Shown here piece by piece: positions 16,611 through 26,728 of a stretch of 64,000 bases of DNA; the first letter of the stretch is position 1; every line of letters begins with the position of its first letter. The notes beneath the pieces were generated by a model. It had not been told where the DNA came from and searched no databases. It saw nothing but the letters and a program-made list of their open reading frames with translations. The translations under genes and the position numbers were made by a program. This DNA comes from Stutzerimonas stutzeri (GTDB lineage: Bacteria > Pseudomonadota > Gammaproteobacteria > Pseudomonadales > Pseudomonadaceae), in assembly GCF_024448955.1 (NCBI RefSeq), contig NZ_JAMOIH010000001.1, forward strand, positions 310,001 through 374,000, in the 5' to 3' direction.

Positions 16611-18000
16611 AATTCACCTGTTCGAGATTTGCCGTAAGAGTCGAATTTTCTGTTTGCAGCTTGGCGTAATAAAGGAAGAACGCTGCAGCCATGCCGTAAA
16701 TATCGCCAGAAAACGTCAACGCGTTGGAAAGCGCGAAGTTAAGCATACTGACGACGAATGACAGTTGCAGCGCAGCCAGGAGAGCGCCTTTATCCGAGCA
16801 CTGCCGCATGATCCAGATGAAGCCGCCATAGAACACCAGAGCGGCGATAGGCGCCAAGAATCCGAATCGGTAATACACACCGAATATTCCGACGTCGGCA
16901 AGATAGAAGTGCGAATTGTAGATTCGCGAGAATCCACCGTCCCATTGCAGAGACAACGCGCCCATACCGAAGTAGTTGTTGGCACTAATGGCGTCCAGAA
17001 TGATCGATACGGTTCTTTCCCGTACGCCCGGCCCAGAAGTGGCGTCGAAAAGCAACGCATCGAATCGAGCGTACTGCGCGTGATAGAACTCCGGTGCCAG
17101 CAGATAAGAAACAACGAGAATCGCCACACCAAGCACGCTCATCTTCATCAACGAGTCAATGCGCTTGCGGAAGATCCACATACCCGCCAAGGCCCAAACC
17201 ACCATGGTCTGCCGCGTCTGCAGAACCAGCCACAGATAGGCTACGAAATAGAGCAAAATCAGCAACCTGCCGACCGTCACGCGGTCCCGCATGCTGTACA
17301 TCAACATGAATGCGGAGATGGTGACGAAGGGCGAACCGATACGGAAGCGATTCGGCCTCAACAGATCCTCATATTGCGTCCAGTCGTCGACCGTGAAGGA
17401 AACGCCTTTGTTCTGGGGAATGATCCCCAGGTAATAGGCAAAGCCCAAGGTCGCGCAGAACAGCGCTACATAGAGGAAGTACTTCCCAAGCTCTTCTTGG
17501 GTCGGAGACGCCATGATCAGCAGGAACAGCGTCGGGAAGAACACCAGGTACTGCAGGAAACGGCGCTCTTCCAGCAATCCGTACATCAGCGGCTGGCCGA
17601 AATTCAGGTTTGCAAGCACTGCCGATATCAACGGCAGCATGACGCCCATGAAAATGATCCACAGGCTGGTTTTGGACTGATAGACCCACTTCCATGCGAC
17701 GAACAGGCAGGCGGTCGCTGCCACGACTAGCAGCAGGAACAGCTCCTGAAAGTATGGAATTCCGGCCCGCTTATCATCCGTCAGGAAGAAGCAGGTGGAG
17801 TTCAGCAACAGAAGCATGAACAGTAGATTCTTGTACGCCAGAACTTTCCTTAACAAGCGCTTTCCCCAATTTTCCAGATGTGACGTGGCGAACACAGAAC
17901 CGAACCGGCTTGGCTTGACGACCTTGGAGGACGGTTCACCACGGCGAGGAATCAGGTGCCATGGATGGACAACGACAGCGGCAAAAAAGTCCGCTGCCAT
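16573..18000 (-). CDS. O-antigen polymerase/ligase-like membrane protein (Wzy-type)
   Basis: About 475 residues with roughly 11 to 12 hydrophobic segments and a large polar loop near residues 310-370 containing SGPGVRERT. That organisation is typical of Wzy polymerases and WaaL-type ligases. In this EPS locus the polymerase role fits: joining lipid-linked repeat units on the periplasmic face. Sequence identity between Wzy proteins is low, so the call rests on topology and position. The start is uncertain; ATG 18000 has no clear ribosome site, and no other ATG occurs until about residue 60. The 158 bases between it and fcl contain no recognised feature. Confidence 0.75.
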   Translation of the reverse strand: MAADFFAAVVVHPWHLIPRRGEPSSKVVKPSRFGSVFATSHLENWGKRLLRKVLAYKNLLFMLLLLNSTCFFLTDDKRAGIPYFQELFLLLVVAATACLFVAWKWVYQSKTSLWIIFMGVMLPLISAVLANLNFGQPLMYGLLEERRFLQYLVFFPTLFLLIMASPTQEELGKYFLYVALFCATLGFAYYLGIIPQNKGVSFTVDDWTQYEDLLRPNRFRIGSPFVTISAFMLMYSMRDRVTVGRLLILLYFVAYLWLVLQTRQTMVVWALAGMWIFRKRIDSLMKMSVLGVAILVVSYLLAPEFYHAQYARFDALLFDATSGPGVRERTVSIILDAISANNYFGMGALSLQWDGGFSRIYNSHFYLADVGIFGVYYRFGFLAPIAALVFYGGFIWIMRQCSDKGALLAALQLSFVVSMLNFALSNALTFSGDIYGMAAAFFLYYAKLQTENSTLTANLEQVNYGQFQYRNYKLE

Positions 18001-18158
18001 GGCCAAAAGGCACCGAGCTCGTCATCCAGGCGCTACCGGCCTCTGCTTTTCAGTCGCCAAAAAAGTGCGCGTCTGCTCTGTTCCGCCTCTTCCCTGCCTT
18101 GTCCTTACGTTGCTGCGCAGCGCACACAGTTCTGCTGTGCTGCCGCGCTGTCGATCAA

Positions 18159-19127
18159 TCAGTGCCGAGCCTGGTGCTGGTTCTCGACGAACCAGCGATA
18201 GGCATCGCGTAAGCCGTTTTCCAGACTGATGCTGGCCTGCCAGCCCAGCGCCTTGAGGCGGGATACGTCCATCAGCTTGCGCGGTGTCCCATCCGGCTTG
18301 GAGCTGTCGAAAACCAGCCGGCCCTGGTATTCGGTAACCCGGGCAATGGTTTCGGCCAATTCGCGAATGCTGCAGTCGACGCCGGTACCCACGTTGATGT
18401 GCGACAGCATCGGCTGGGTGTGCGCCTGGTAGGTCGCGTCATCCAACTCCATCACGTGCACGCTGGCGGCGGCCATGTCGTCCACGTGAAGGAATTCGCG
18501 TTGCGGCTTGCCGCTGCCCCAGATCACGACTTCGTCATCACCACGCTGGGTCGCTTCATGGAAGCGCTTGAGCAACGCCGGCACCACATGACTGTTCTCT
18601 GGATGGAAGTTGTCGTTCGGGCCATAGAGGTTGGTCGGCATGACGCTGCGATAGTCACGACCGTACTGACGGTTATAGCTTTCGCAGAGTTTGATGCCGG
18701 CGATCTTGGCGACCGCGTACGGCTCGTTGGTCGGCTCGAGCACGCCGGTGACCAGCGCCTCTTCCTTCATTGGCTGCGCGGCGAACTTCGGATAGATGCA
18801 CGACGAGCCGAGGAACAGCAGCTTGTTGACGTCGTTGCAGTGCGCCGCATGGATGATGTTCGCCTCGACCATGAGGTTCTGGTAGATGAATTCGGCCGGA
18901 TAGGTGTTGTTGGCATGGATGCCGCCCACCTTTGCCGAAGCCATGTACACCTGATCGATCTTGTTCTCGGCGAAGAATGCGTTTACGGCGGCCTGATCGA
19001 CCAGATCCAGCTCTTCGCGTCCACGCGTGATGAGGTTGTCGTACCCCAGCGCCTGCAGGCGACGGACGATGGCGGAGCCCACCATACCGCGATGTCCCGC
19101 AACGAAAATACGTGCGTCACGATTCAT
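18159..19127 (-). CDS. fcl: GDP-L-fucose synthase
   Basis: A 322-residue epimerase/reductase that converts GDP-4-keto-6-deoxymannose to GDP-L-fucose with NADPH. Visible are the Rossmann motif [17 protein letters not shown], the Ser segment [11 protein letters not shown] and the [13 protein letters not shown] catalytic Tyr-x3-Lys. The substrate-site block [21 protein letters not shown] is also present. The ATG at 19127 has GGAG about 8 bases upstream; the longer frame enters gmd. It follows gmd directly, as in most fucose pathways. It supplies L-fucose to the EPS. Confidence 0.96.
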   Translation of the reverse strand: MNRDARIFVAGHRGMVGSAIVRRLQALGYDNLITRGREELDLVDQAAVNAFFAENKIDQVYMASAKVGGIHANNTYPAEFIYQNLMVEANIIHAAHCNDVNKLLFLGSSCIYPKFAAQPMKEEALVTGVLEPTNEPYAVAKIAGIKLCESYNRQYGRDYRSVMPTNLYGPNDNFHPENSHVVPALLKRFHEATQRGDDEVVIWGSGKPQREFLHVDDMAAASVHVMELDDATYQAHTQPMLSHINVGTGVDCSIRELAETIARVTEYQGRLVFDSSKPDGTPRKLMDVSRLKALGWQASISLENGLRDAYRWFVENQHQARH

Positions 19128-19128
19128 A

Positions 19129-20253
19129 TCAGTTCTCCACGGACACTGGAATGTCGAAGCCGTGCTCTTTGAGCAGGGCATGGCGCTGGGCGATTTTCAG
19201 ATCTTCACGGACCATCTCGGCGCACATTTCCTGCACGCTGATTTCCGGCGTCCAGCCGAGCTTTTCCTTGGCGCGGGTCGGGTCGCCGAGCAGCGTTTCC
19301 ACTTCAGCCGGACGGAAGAAGCGCGGATCGACACGGACGATGACGTCGCCGACCTTGAGCGCCGGTGCCTTGTTCCCTTCGATGCTGGCGACGATGGCGC
19401 GCTCGTCCACGCCGCTTCCTTCGAAGCGCAGCTCGACGCCCAGTTCGGCCGCCGACCATTTGATGAATTCGCGTACCGAGTACTGCACGCCGGTGGCGAT
19501 GACGAAGTCTTCGGCCTGTTCCTGCTGCAGCATCATCCACTGCATGCGCACATAGTCCTTGGCATGGCCCCAGTCACGCAGCGCGTCGAGGTTGCCCATA
19601 TGCAGACACTTCTCTAGTCCCTGTGCAATGTTGGCCAGGCCACGGGTGATCTTGCGCGTCACGAAGGTCTCGCCGCGGCGAGGTGATTCGTGGTTGAACA
19701 GAATGCCGTTGCAGGCATACATGCCATAGGCTTCGCGATAGTTGACCGTGATCCAGTAGGCGTACAGCTTGGCCACCGCGTAGGGCGAACGCGGGTAGAA
19801 CGGCGTGGTTTCCTTCTGCGGGATTTCCTGTACCAGACCGTAGAGCTCAGAGGTGGAGGCCTGGTAGAAACGCGTTTTCTTTTCCAGCCCCAGCAGGCGA
19901 ATGGCTTCGAGGATGCGCAGGGTGCCCATGCCATCAACATCGGCCGTGTATTCAGGCGACTCGAAGCTGACCGCGACGTGCGACTGCGCACCCAGGTTGT
20001 AGACCTCGTCGGGCTGCACTTCCTGGATGATGCGGGTCAGGTTGGACGAATCGGTCAGATCGCCGTAATGCAGAACGAAGTTCTGATGCTCGACATGCGG
20101 ATCCTGGCAGATGTGGTCGACCCGCTGAGTGTTGTACTGCGAGGCACGGCGTATGAGGCCATGCACTTCGTAACCCTTTTCCAGCAGGAGCTCGGCGAGG
20201 TAGGAACCGTCCTGGCCAGTAATCCCGGTGATCAGCGCGCGTTTCTTTTCCAT
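19129..20253 (-). CDS. gmd: GDP-mannose 4,6-dehydratase
   Basis: A 374-residue short-chain dehydrogenase-type dehydratase that makes GDP-4-keto-6-deoxymannose. It carries the NADP-binding [20 protein letters not shown], the [13 protein letters not shown] segment typical of Gmd, the catalytic Thr/Glu region [14 protein letters not shown] and [15 protein letters not shown] with Tyr-x3-Lys. Length is normal. The start ATG 20253 gives [10 protein letters not shown], the usual opening. It lies one base upstream of fcl. GDP-mannose must come from a pathway elsewhere, since no manB/manC is seen here. Confidence 0.97.
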   Translation of the reverse strand: MEKKRALITGITGQDGSYLAELLLEKGYEVHGLIRRASQYNTQRVDHICQDPHVEHQNFVLHYGDLTDSSNLTRIIQEVQPDEVYNLGAQSHVAVSFESPEYTADVDGMGTLRILEAIRLLGLEKKTRFYQASTSELYGLVQEIPQKETTPFYPRSPYAVAKLYAYWITVNYREAYGMYACNGILFNHESPRRGETFVTRKITRGLANIAQGLEKCLHMGNLDALRDWGHAKDYVRMQWMMLQQEQAEDFVIATGVQYSVREFIKWSAAELGVELRFEGSGVDERAIVASIEGNKAPALKVGDVIVRVDPRFFRPAEVETLLGDPTRAKEKLGWTPEISVQEMCAEMVREDLKIAQRHALLKEHGFDIPVSVEN

Positions 20254-20421
20254 TTCAATGTACCTGTAGGTTCCAGATGACAAGGGAGTTGATGCGATAC
20301 CGAATGGACGGCGCATCGGCGCCCAGGCGCCCTGCTCCGCCAGACGGCTGGTTCGATTGATTGTTGGCAGCCAAGGTTAACGAGGCGTTACCGAGCGGCC
20401 GGGTGCGGACAGACGGGCCGC

Positions 20422-21651
20422 TCATGCGAGCATTTCCTCGTACAGCGCTCGGTATTGCCTGGCGATGACGGGACTGTCGAACGTACTGGTGATCTTTTCC
20501 CGCGCATTCAGCACGAGTTGCGAGTAGTCCGCCTCGCCCGTGACCCACTCCACCCCGTCGGCAAGGCCCTGCGCCTCGAAGGGTGCTGCTTTATAGCCGT
20601 CGTGCTTATGGGTCACGATGTCCTTCGGGCCGGTGGCGTCGAAGCACACCACGGGGGTGCCGCAACCCATGGCTTCGGCCAGGGTCTTGCCGAACGCTTC
20701 CATCAGGCTCGGCGCGATGAACACATCGGCGGCCGAATAAAGCAGGCGCAGCGAGATGCTGTCGTGCAGATAGCCGAACGAGGTGTAGTCGAAGCCCAAT
20801 CCGTCGGCGATGGACTGGTCCAGCTTGCCGAAGAAGCACAGGTGATACTTGGCCGGATCGAGGTGCTTGAGCATCTCGAGGTATTTGCCGAAGCCTTTAT
20901 AGGTGTCCTTGGCGCTGGTGCTACCGGTGAGGATGATCCTCTTCTCGGTATTCAACCCGAGCAGTTGCCGAGCCAGCTGCTTGTCCAGCGGGAAGAACTC
21001 GCTGGCGTCGACGTTGTTGTGAATGGTGCGCACGTCGAATTCGCGGAATAGTGAACTCTTTCGGGCCTGTTCGGAGACCCAGTCGCTGATGCCGATCATC
21101 TTCATCGATTTGGGCAGGTATTTGCGCTTGCGGTTGAGTACGAAGCGCGACAAGTCTCGGTCGGAGCGGCTGCCGAGTTGATCGCAACTGCCGCAGCCGG
21201 TGGTGAATTTCTCGCAGCCCATGGCGTAATGGCAGCCGCCGGTCATCGGCCACATGTCACGCATGGTCCAGACCACCGGTTTGCGCAGCTGAGCCAGGTG
21301 CTTCATGTCGACGAAACCGCCATTGACCCAGTGCAAATGCACGACGTCAGCCTCACGGCATTCATCGCTCTTGGTGAAATCGGCACCCATCACCCCAGCG
21401 CTGAACATGCCCGACTGGCGCCCACGATAGAAACTGGCGAACGCCTGATCAGCCTGGCTTCTGGCGATGCTGATGATCTTGTCTTTCTTGCTGCGACTGA
21501 CGGATACCACCGAGGTGTCGCCATGGGTGACCTGGCTATTGGTGTAGACAAGGGAATCGACCCCCAGCGAGCGCAGCCCCTGGTGCAACCAGTACGCACC
21601 GCGGGCAGCGCCTCCGGTCAACTCGCCAGCGACCAAATGCAATACCTTCAT
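20422..21651 (-). CDS. Glycosyltransferase family 4 (GT-B fold)
   Basis: A 409-residue GT-B enzyme. It opens MKVLHLVAGELTGGAARGAYWLHQGL. A Cys-rich insertion in the acceptor domain, GGCHYAMGCEKFTTGCGSCDQLG (about 137-160), may bind metal; such clusters are common in WcaC-like GT4 enzymes. The donor site has ILTGSTSAKDTYKG and the E-x7-E motif EAFGKTLAEAMGCGTPVV. The stretch 20254-20421 between it and gmd holds no gene. Its start overlaps the flippase stop by four bases, so both are co-translated. It probably adds fucose or glucuronate; which one cannot be told. Confidence 0.9.
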   Translation of the reverse strand: MKVLHLVAGELTGGAARGAYWLHQGLRSLGVDSLVYTNSQVTHGDTSVVSVSRSKKDKIISIARSQADQAFASFYRGRQSGMFSAGVMGADFTKSDECREADVVHLHWVNGGFVDMKHLAQLRKPVVWTMRDMWPMTGGCHYAMGCEKFTTGCGSCDQLGSRSDRDLSRFVLNRKRKYLPKSMKMIGISDWVSEQARKSSLFREFDVRTIHNNVDASEFFPLDKQLARQLLGLNTEKRIILTGSTSAKDTYKGFGKYLEMLKHLDPAKYHLCFFGKLDQSIADGLGFDYTSFGYLHDSISLRLLYSAADVFIAPSLMEAFGKTLAEAMGCGTPVVCFDATGPKDIVTHKHDGYKAAPFEAQGLADGVEWVTGEADYSQLVLNAREKITSTFDSPVIARQYRALYEEMLA

Positions 21652-23027
21652 TGATCTAGGCTCTCTTTAAGATGCTGGGCCGCATACCACCGGCGCGCGG
21701 CAATCAGCACGATCGCTATCAGCGACGAATAGATGACGATGCAGGCGACGGCAAAGGCCTGCACAGTTGCCAGTGCACTACCGACCAGCAGTGCTCCGCC
21801 AAACAACGAAAGCACGCGCAAGCTGGTGCTGAATATCTCGAACAGAAGGAAGCGGCCTTGCAGCGACAGCGCCGGGACCGCGACCACGCATGGGCGCGAG
21901 ACGAAGATCACGTACTCGGCCAGGGCCAGCCAGCGGGCATACTCGCCGGCCACATGCCATTGCTCGCCGAACACAAACGCGAACATCCAGGGCCCGAGCA
22001 CCACCACCAGCGAGAACGGCACCAACCCGACCAACGCCAGCGCGCTGGTCGCCTTCAGCAACATGGCCGCGACCGGTTCCCGGTCGTGAATGGCGCGACT
22101 GATGCGCGGGTAATAAACATCGGCCACCGATTTGCCGATCATATTGGTCGGCATGGTCAGCGCCTGCTTGCACAGAGCAAAAAACCCCGCCGCCGCCGGA
22201 CCGAAATACGCCGCGAGCACCAGCGTGGGCAGATGCTGCGAGACGGCGTTGATCAACATCACCGGGGCGCGAAACTTAGGAAAGTCGCTGTGCTGGCGTG
22301 CCAGCTCGATCATGCCGGGCCGCTCCTGCCCCGCTTCGTCGACATGGTTATCTTCATGAGGCTTGGCCCGCAGCATCGCCAAGCCCAGCATTGCGGCGTG
22401 CAACGCCTGCTGCAGCGCAGTGGTGCACACCAGAACCAACGCCGAGGATTGCACCAGGCCGGCAATGGTTCGCATTGAGTTGAACAGCAGCGAATGCCCG
22501 ACCGCCACACTCGCTGTGATACGGAAGCGCTGGGTGCGAAACAGCCACTGCTGGCAGATTTCCAGTGCCGCGCCACAGAACATCACGAACGGGATGAGCA
22601 TCAGATACGGCTGGACGATCTGGATATCCAGTGTCGCTGCCAGTCGGTCGCCGAAGAAATACAGATTCAGGGCAACCGCCAGCGCCAGCGTCAGCGCGAT
22701 CGTCAACGCCAGCCGCACCAGACCTCGGGCATCACCATCACGCTTGGGCAGCACGATGGCGATGGGATAGGTCAGCGCCGCGACCGGAATCAACATCATG
22801 GTCACGCTGAGAAAGGTGCCCAGCACGCCATAAGCTTCCGGTCCGTAGATACGCGTGATCACCGGCATGAACGCCAGCGTGATCGCCTGCGCACCGGCGG
22901 TGCCGGTCACCACGGTGAGGATGTTGCGCAGCAGCTTGCTACGCCGGCCTCCACGCAGCAGCGCGGCCAGCCGCTCCCTGATTGGGGCGGAGCCGCTGCG
23001 CATGTTGGGCTGATCGATGGCGCTCAC
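21648..23027 (-). CDS. Oligosaccharide flippase family protein (Wzx-like)
   Basis: A 459-residue MOP-superfamily membrane protein with 12 to 14 hydrophobic segments. It opens LLRNILTVVTGTAGAQAITLAFMPVITRIYGPEAYG, the conserved Wzx start. It lies in the EPS core between ugd and the GT4 gene and is the best candidate to flip the lipid-linked EPS repeat across the inner membrane. It overlaps the downstream GT4 start by four bases. The N-terminal 40 residues are polar and basic, as in the other EPS-locus flippase. Confidence 0.88.
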   Translation of the reverse strand: MSAIDQPNMRSGSAPIRERLAALLRGGRRSKLLRNILTVVTGTAGAQAITLAFMPVITRIYGPEAYGVLGTFLSVTMMLIPVAALTYPIAIVLPKRDGDARGLVRLALTIALTLALAVALNLYFFGDRLAATLDIQIVQPYLMLIPFVMFCGAALEICQQWLFRTQRFRITASVAVGHSLLFNSMRTIAGLVQSSALVLVCTTALQQALHAAMLGLAMLRAKPHEDNHVDEAGQERPGMIELARQHSDFPKFRAPVMLINAVSQHLPTLVLAAYFGPAAAGFFALCKQALTMPTNMIGKSVADVYYPRISRAIHDREPVAAMLLKATSALALVGLVPFSLVVVLGPWMFAFVFGEQWHVAGEYARWLALAEYVIFVSRPCVVAVPALSLQGRFLLFEIFSTSLRVLSLFGGALLVGSALATVQAFAVACIVIYSSLIAIVLIAARRWYAAQHLKESLDQ

Positions 23028-23041
23028 TCGCTAGCCCTCGT

Positions 23042-24388
23042 TCAGGCCTGAACCGGCTGACGGCCGACGCCGTAGTAGCTGAAGCCTTCGCGCTTGACCT
23101 GCTCGCGGTCGTACTGGTTACGCCCATCGATGATCAGCGGAGTGTTCAACAAGCGCTTTAGCGCACGGAAATCCGGACGACGGAAGGGCTTCCACTCGGT
23201 CACCAGGCACAGGGCATCGGCATCGATGGCGGCCTCGTACTGACCTTCGACGATTTGCAGACGACCTTCGGTGAACCAGCTTTCCGGGAACTCGCGGCGC
23301 GCTGTTTCGCGGGCGACCGGATCGAAGGCGCGGACCTTGGCGCCGGCATTGATCAGGCTGTTGATCAGCACCACGCTTGGCGCTTCGCGCATGTCATCAG
23401 TGCCAGGCTTGAACGCCAGGCCCCAGACGGCGAAGGTCCGGCCGCTGAGATCACCGTTGAAATGGGTAGAAATCTTGTTGAACAGCGAGTGCTTCTGCTG
23501 ATCGTTACGGGCCTCGACCGCCTGCAGCAGCTTGGGCTCGAAATCGTTCTGGTGCGCGATGTTGATCAGCGCCTTTACGTCTTTCGGGAAGCAAGAGCCG
23601 CCGTAGCCGCAACCGGCATAAATGAAATGGTAGCCGATGCGCTCGTCCGAGCCGATGCCCAGGCGCACATTCTCGACGTCCACATCGAGGCGCTCGCAGA
23701 GGCTGGCGATCTCGTTCATGAAGGAGATCTTGGTCGCCAGCATCGCGTTGGCTGCGTACTTAGTCATCTCCGCATCGCGGATCCCCATGAACATGGTGCG
23801 TGGACGGTTGCGAATGAAGGGCGCGTAGAGTGCGCTCATGACCTCGCGGGCGTGGTCGTTGTCGGCGCCGATCACGATCCGGTCGGGGTGCATGAAGTCA
23901 TCGACCGCCGCACCTTCCTTGAGAAATTCCGGGTTCGATACCACTGAGAACTCGATGTCGACGCCGCGCGCTTCGAGGCGCTCGGCCACCGCTGTACGCA
24001 CCAAGTCCGCCGTCCCGACCGGCACGGTGGATTTGTTCACGACGATCGCCGGGCCGCTCAGGGTATCGCCGATCTGCCGAGCGACTTCCAGCACATAGCG
24101 CAAGTCCGCCGAACCGTCTTCGCCGGGCGGAGTGCCGACGGCGATGAAGAAGACTTCAGACTGCTCGGCCGCCTCACTCAGCGACGTGGTGAAGTGCAGA
24201 CGTCCGGACGTGTGGTTCTCGACGACGATGTCTTCGAGGCCTGGCTCGTAGATCGGCAGAATGCCCTGCTTGAGGTTCTCTATCTTGGTCTTGTCGACGT
24301 CGACGCAGTAAACCGTGTTGCCCATTTCAGCGATACAGGCACCGGTAACCAGCCCAACGTAGCCGCTTCCAACGACGGTGATGTTCAT
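23042..24388 (-). CDS. ugd: UDP-glucose 6-dehydrogenase
   Basis: A 448-residue enzyme oxidising UDP-glucose to UDP-glucuronate with two NAD+. Landmarks are MNITVVGSGYVGLVTGACIAEMG (NAD site), NPEFLKEGAAVDDFMHPDR, the catalytic Cys in GYGGSCFPKDVKAL, and the C-terminal LAFKPGTDDMREAPS. Length and order match the family. It lies between wzc and the flippase in the EPS operon. Its product makes the polymer acidic if glucuronate is incorporated, or may be epimerised by enzymes not present here. Confidence 0.97.
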   Translation of the reverse strand: MNITVVGSGYVGLVTGACIAEMGNTVYCVDVDKTKIENLKQGILPIYEPGLEDIVVENHTSGRLHFTTSLSEAAEQSEVFFIAVGTPPGEDGSADLRYVLEVARQIGDTLSGPAIVVNKSTVPVGTADLVRTAVAERLEARGVDIEFSVVSNPEFLKEGAAVDDFMHPDRIVIGADNDHAREVMSALYAPFIRNRPRTMFMGIRDAEMTKYAANAMLATKISFMNEIASLCERLDVDVENVRLGIGSDERIGYHFIYAGCGYGGSCFPKDVKALINIAHQNDFEPKLLQAVEARNDQQKHSLFNKISTHFNGDLSGRTFAVWGLAFKPGTDDMREAPSVVLINSLINAGAKVRAFDPVARETARREFPESWFTEGRLQIVEGQYEAAIDADALCLVTEWKPFRRPDFRALKRLLNTPLIIDGRNQYDREQVKREGFSYYGVGRQPVQA

Positions 24389-24529
24389 AGCAGGATCCTC
24401 GATTAGACATTGAAACAGGCATGCCTCGGCGCGACCCTTTCGGTGGCCGGTGGCGCAAAACTGGGCAGATTCAAACGGGTCAGGTTCCTCGCTGGCCGAA
24501 CCTGACCCGTGACGGATGAACGAGCCGGC

Positions 24530-26728
24530 TTAGACCGTTTGCTCGCTGTAGCCGTAGTGATCGTAATAGCCACGGAACTGACCGTTCTTCTTGGCTTTCT
24601 CGATATCGACGGCGTTGAGCACTACACCCGTCAGCGGCGCGTTGCTGTTCTGCAGCTGGCTTACACCTTTCTGCACATGCGGAATCAGTGTGGAGTCGGA
24701 CTTGACGACATAGATCACCGCGTCGGCGAGGGTCGACAACACGGCGGCATCGCTGACCGCCTGGCTTGGTGGCGAGTCGATGATGATGCGGTCGTAGCGG
24801 CCCTTGACCACTTCGAGGAGTTTCGCGAAGCGTGGCGAGGACAGCAGCTCCAGTGGGTTGGAAGGCACTGCACCGGCGGCGATCATGTCGACGTTACCGA
24901 CCGTGTGGATGCACTCCTCGAGCTTGGCGTTGCCGCCGATGAGATTGACCAGCCCCGGCGTACCCGGCTTGAAGTCGAACGCTTTGTCGAGGGTCGCGCG
25001 GCGCAGGTCGGCGTCGATCAGCAGCACACGATGCAGCTGGCCCATGGCGAACGCGAGGTTGGCCGAGACCGCGCTCTTGCCTTCGTCCGGCGCCGTGGAG
25101 GTGATCACCAGCACCTGACGCGGCTGATTGGCTTCGCTCAGCAACAGGTTGGTACGGATGGTCCGCACGGCTTCGCAGAAACGCTTGTCGCCGCTGCGCT
25201 CGAACAGATGGCTGACTTCCTTGCGCAGCTTGCGCGGCACCATCGGCACGATGCCCATGACCGGCAGTCCGAGCTTGTTTTCGACTTCTTCGGAGCTCTT
25301 GAAGGTGTTGTCGAGGATTTCGCGGATGATGGCCTGGGCGATGCCGAGTACCAGCGCCAGGAACAACGCCACCACGAGAATCAGCTTCTTGTTCGGTGCG
25401 CTGGGTTCGGTCGGCGGGATGGCTGAATCGACCACGCGGGCGTTAGTGGTGCTCAGGTCCGAAGTCGCAGTGGTTTCCTGCAGGCGGGTCATGAAGGTGT
25501 CGTACAGCGCGCGGTCGCTTTCGACCTGACGCTGAAGGTCACGCACCTTGAATTCCTTGCGGGAAATGTCCTGGATGCGGCCCTTGTTCTCGTCGAACGA
25601 AGCACGCAGGGAGTTTTCATTGGCCAACGCCAACTGATAGTTGCGCTCGATGCTCGCCACTACCTGCTCGACCTGCTGACGTAGACTGGCTGTAGCCGCG
25701 TTGAGATCGGAGCGTGCGGAAGCCATCGACGGATGACGATCGCCATAACGGCGGGACAGGTCTTCGACACGCGACCGGGCATGCGCCTGATCCGCTTTGA
25801 ACTGCTGAATCAGGGGGTGGCCCAGCACGGCCGGCACACTGGCGAGACGCTCCCAGCCCTGGCTGCGCATGGATTCGACCTGGCGATACTGGCTCTCGGC
25901 TTCGGCACGTTGACGGCGTGCGTCGATCATGCGGTCACCGGTCAGCGACAGCTCGTTGGCGCTGATGGTGCCGACACCATCCAGGTCCACGAGACCTTCG
26001 GCGTCCAGGTAGGCCTGGAGACGGTCTTCGGAGTCCTGCAGATTTTCACGCAGGGAGACCAGGCGCTCGTTCATCCAGCTGGCGGCGGTCATCGACATGT
26101 CGACTTTGGCTTCCAGCTGCGCTTCGATATAGGCCTGCGCCAGTTGGTTGGTCGCTTCGGCGGCGGTCATGCGGTCGGCCATCGCGATGGACAGATAGAC
26201 CAGCTGGCTCTTGCCTTCGACCCATACCGAGGTCCGCTCCATCAAGGATTGAGTGGCGTAGTCGAGGATCTGCGCTTCGGTAGGCGCCTCTTCCTCTTCC
26301 CCAGTCAGGGCTGCGGCGATACCGCTAAAGTCGATCAGCGGCCCGGACTGCTGGCGCAGATCGAACTCAGGGTGCTCGGTCAGATTCAGATCGCGCACCA
26401 CACGCTCGGCAACGCCGCGGCTCTGCATCAGGCTGAGCTGAGTTTGCAGGTATTCGCTGAGCTCGACGGGTGTATCCGCGGCAGGCTGGAACGACAATAC
26501 CGGTGTGCCCTTCGTCTCGATGAGCACCGACGCGACGGCTTTGTAGATTGGCGTCATCCGCGACAGCAATAGAATTGTCAGCAGCACGACGCCCGCGACC
26601 AGCAGGGCGATGCCCCACTTGCGTGACCAGATCGCGTGCCAGATTTTCTTGAGGTCTATGAAATCGCTATCGGCTGCCGGCCCGACGGGGCGCTGCCATG
26701 GTCGATCCGGGCGAACTGGGCTGTTCAT
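24530..26728 (-). CDS. Polysaccharide co-polymerase / BY-kinase (Wzc-like tyrosine autokinase)
   Basis: A 732-residue inner-membrane protein. It has a Wzz-type chain-length domain with a first membrane helix near residue 40 (WGIALLVAGVVLLTILLL), a long periplasmic coiled-coil region of about 350 residues and a second helix near 450. The C-terminal BY-kinase has Walker A TSTAPDEGKSAVSANLAFA, Walker A' VLLIDADLRRATLDK and Walker B RIIIDSPPSQAVSDA. It ends in a Tyr-rich tail with four Tyr in the last 15 residues (GYYDHYGYSEQ), the expected autophosphorylation cluster. With the Wza-like protein it controls chain length and export. Its start overlaps the wza-like stop. Confidence 0.93.
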   Translation of the reverse strand: MNSPVRPDRPWQRPVGPAADSDFIDLKKIWHAIWSRKWGIALLVAGVVLLTILLLSRMTPIYKAVASVLIETKGTPVLSFQPAADTPVELSEYLQTQLSLMQSRGVAERVVRDLNLTEHPEFDLRQQSGPLIDFSGIAAALTGEEEEAPTEAQILDYATQSLMERTSVWVEGKSQLVYLSIAMADRMTAAEATNQLAQAYIEAQLEAKVDMSMTAASWMNERLVSLRENLQDSEDRLQAYLDAEGLVDLDGVGTISANELSLTGDRMIDARRQRAEAESQYRQVESMRSQGWERLASVPAVLGHPLIQQFKADQAHARSRVEDLSRRYGDRHPSMASARSDLNAATASLRQQVEQVVASIERNYQLALANENSLRASFDENKGRIQDISRKEFKVRDLQRQVESDRALYDTFMTRLQETTATSDLSTTNARVVDSAIPPTEPSAPNKKLILVVALFLALVLGIAQAIIREILDNTFKSSEEVENKLGLPVMGIVPMVPRKLRKEVSHLFERSGDKRFCEAVRTIRTNLLLSEANQPRQVLVITSTAPDEGKSAVSANLAFAMGQLHRVLLIDADLRRATLDKAFDFKPGTPGLVNLIGGNAKLEECIHTVGNVDMIAAGAVPSNPLELLSSPRFAKLLEVVKGRYDRIIIDSPPSQAVSDAAVLSTLADAVIYVVKSDSTLIPHVQKGVSQLQNSNAPLTGVVLNAVDIEKAKKNGQFRGYYDHYGYSEQTV

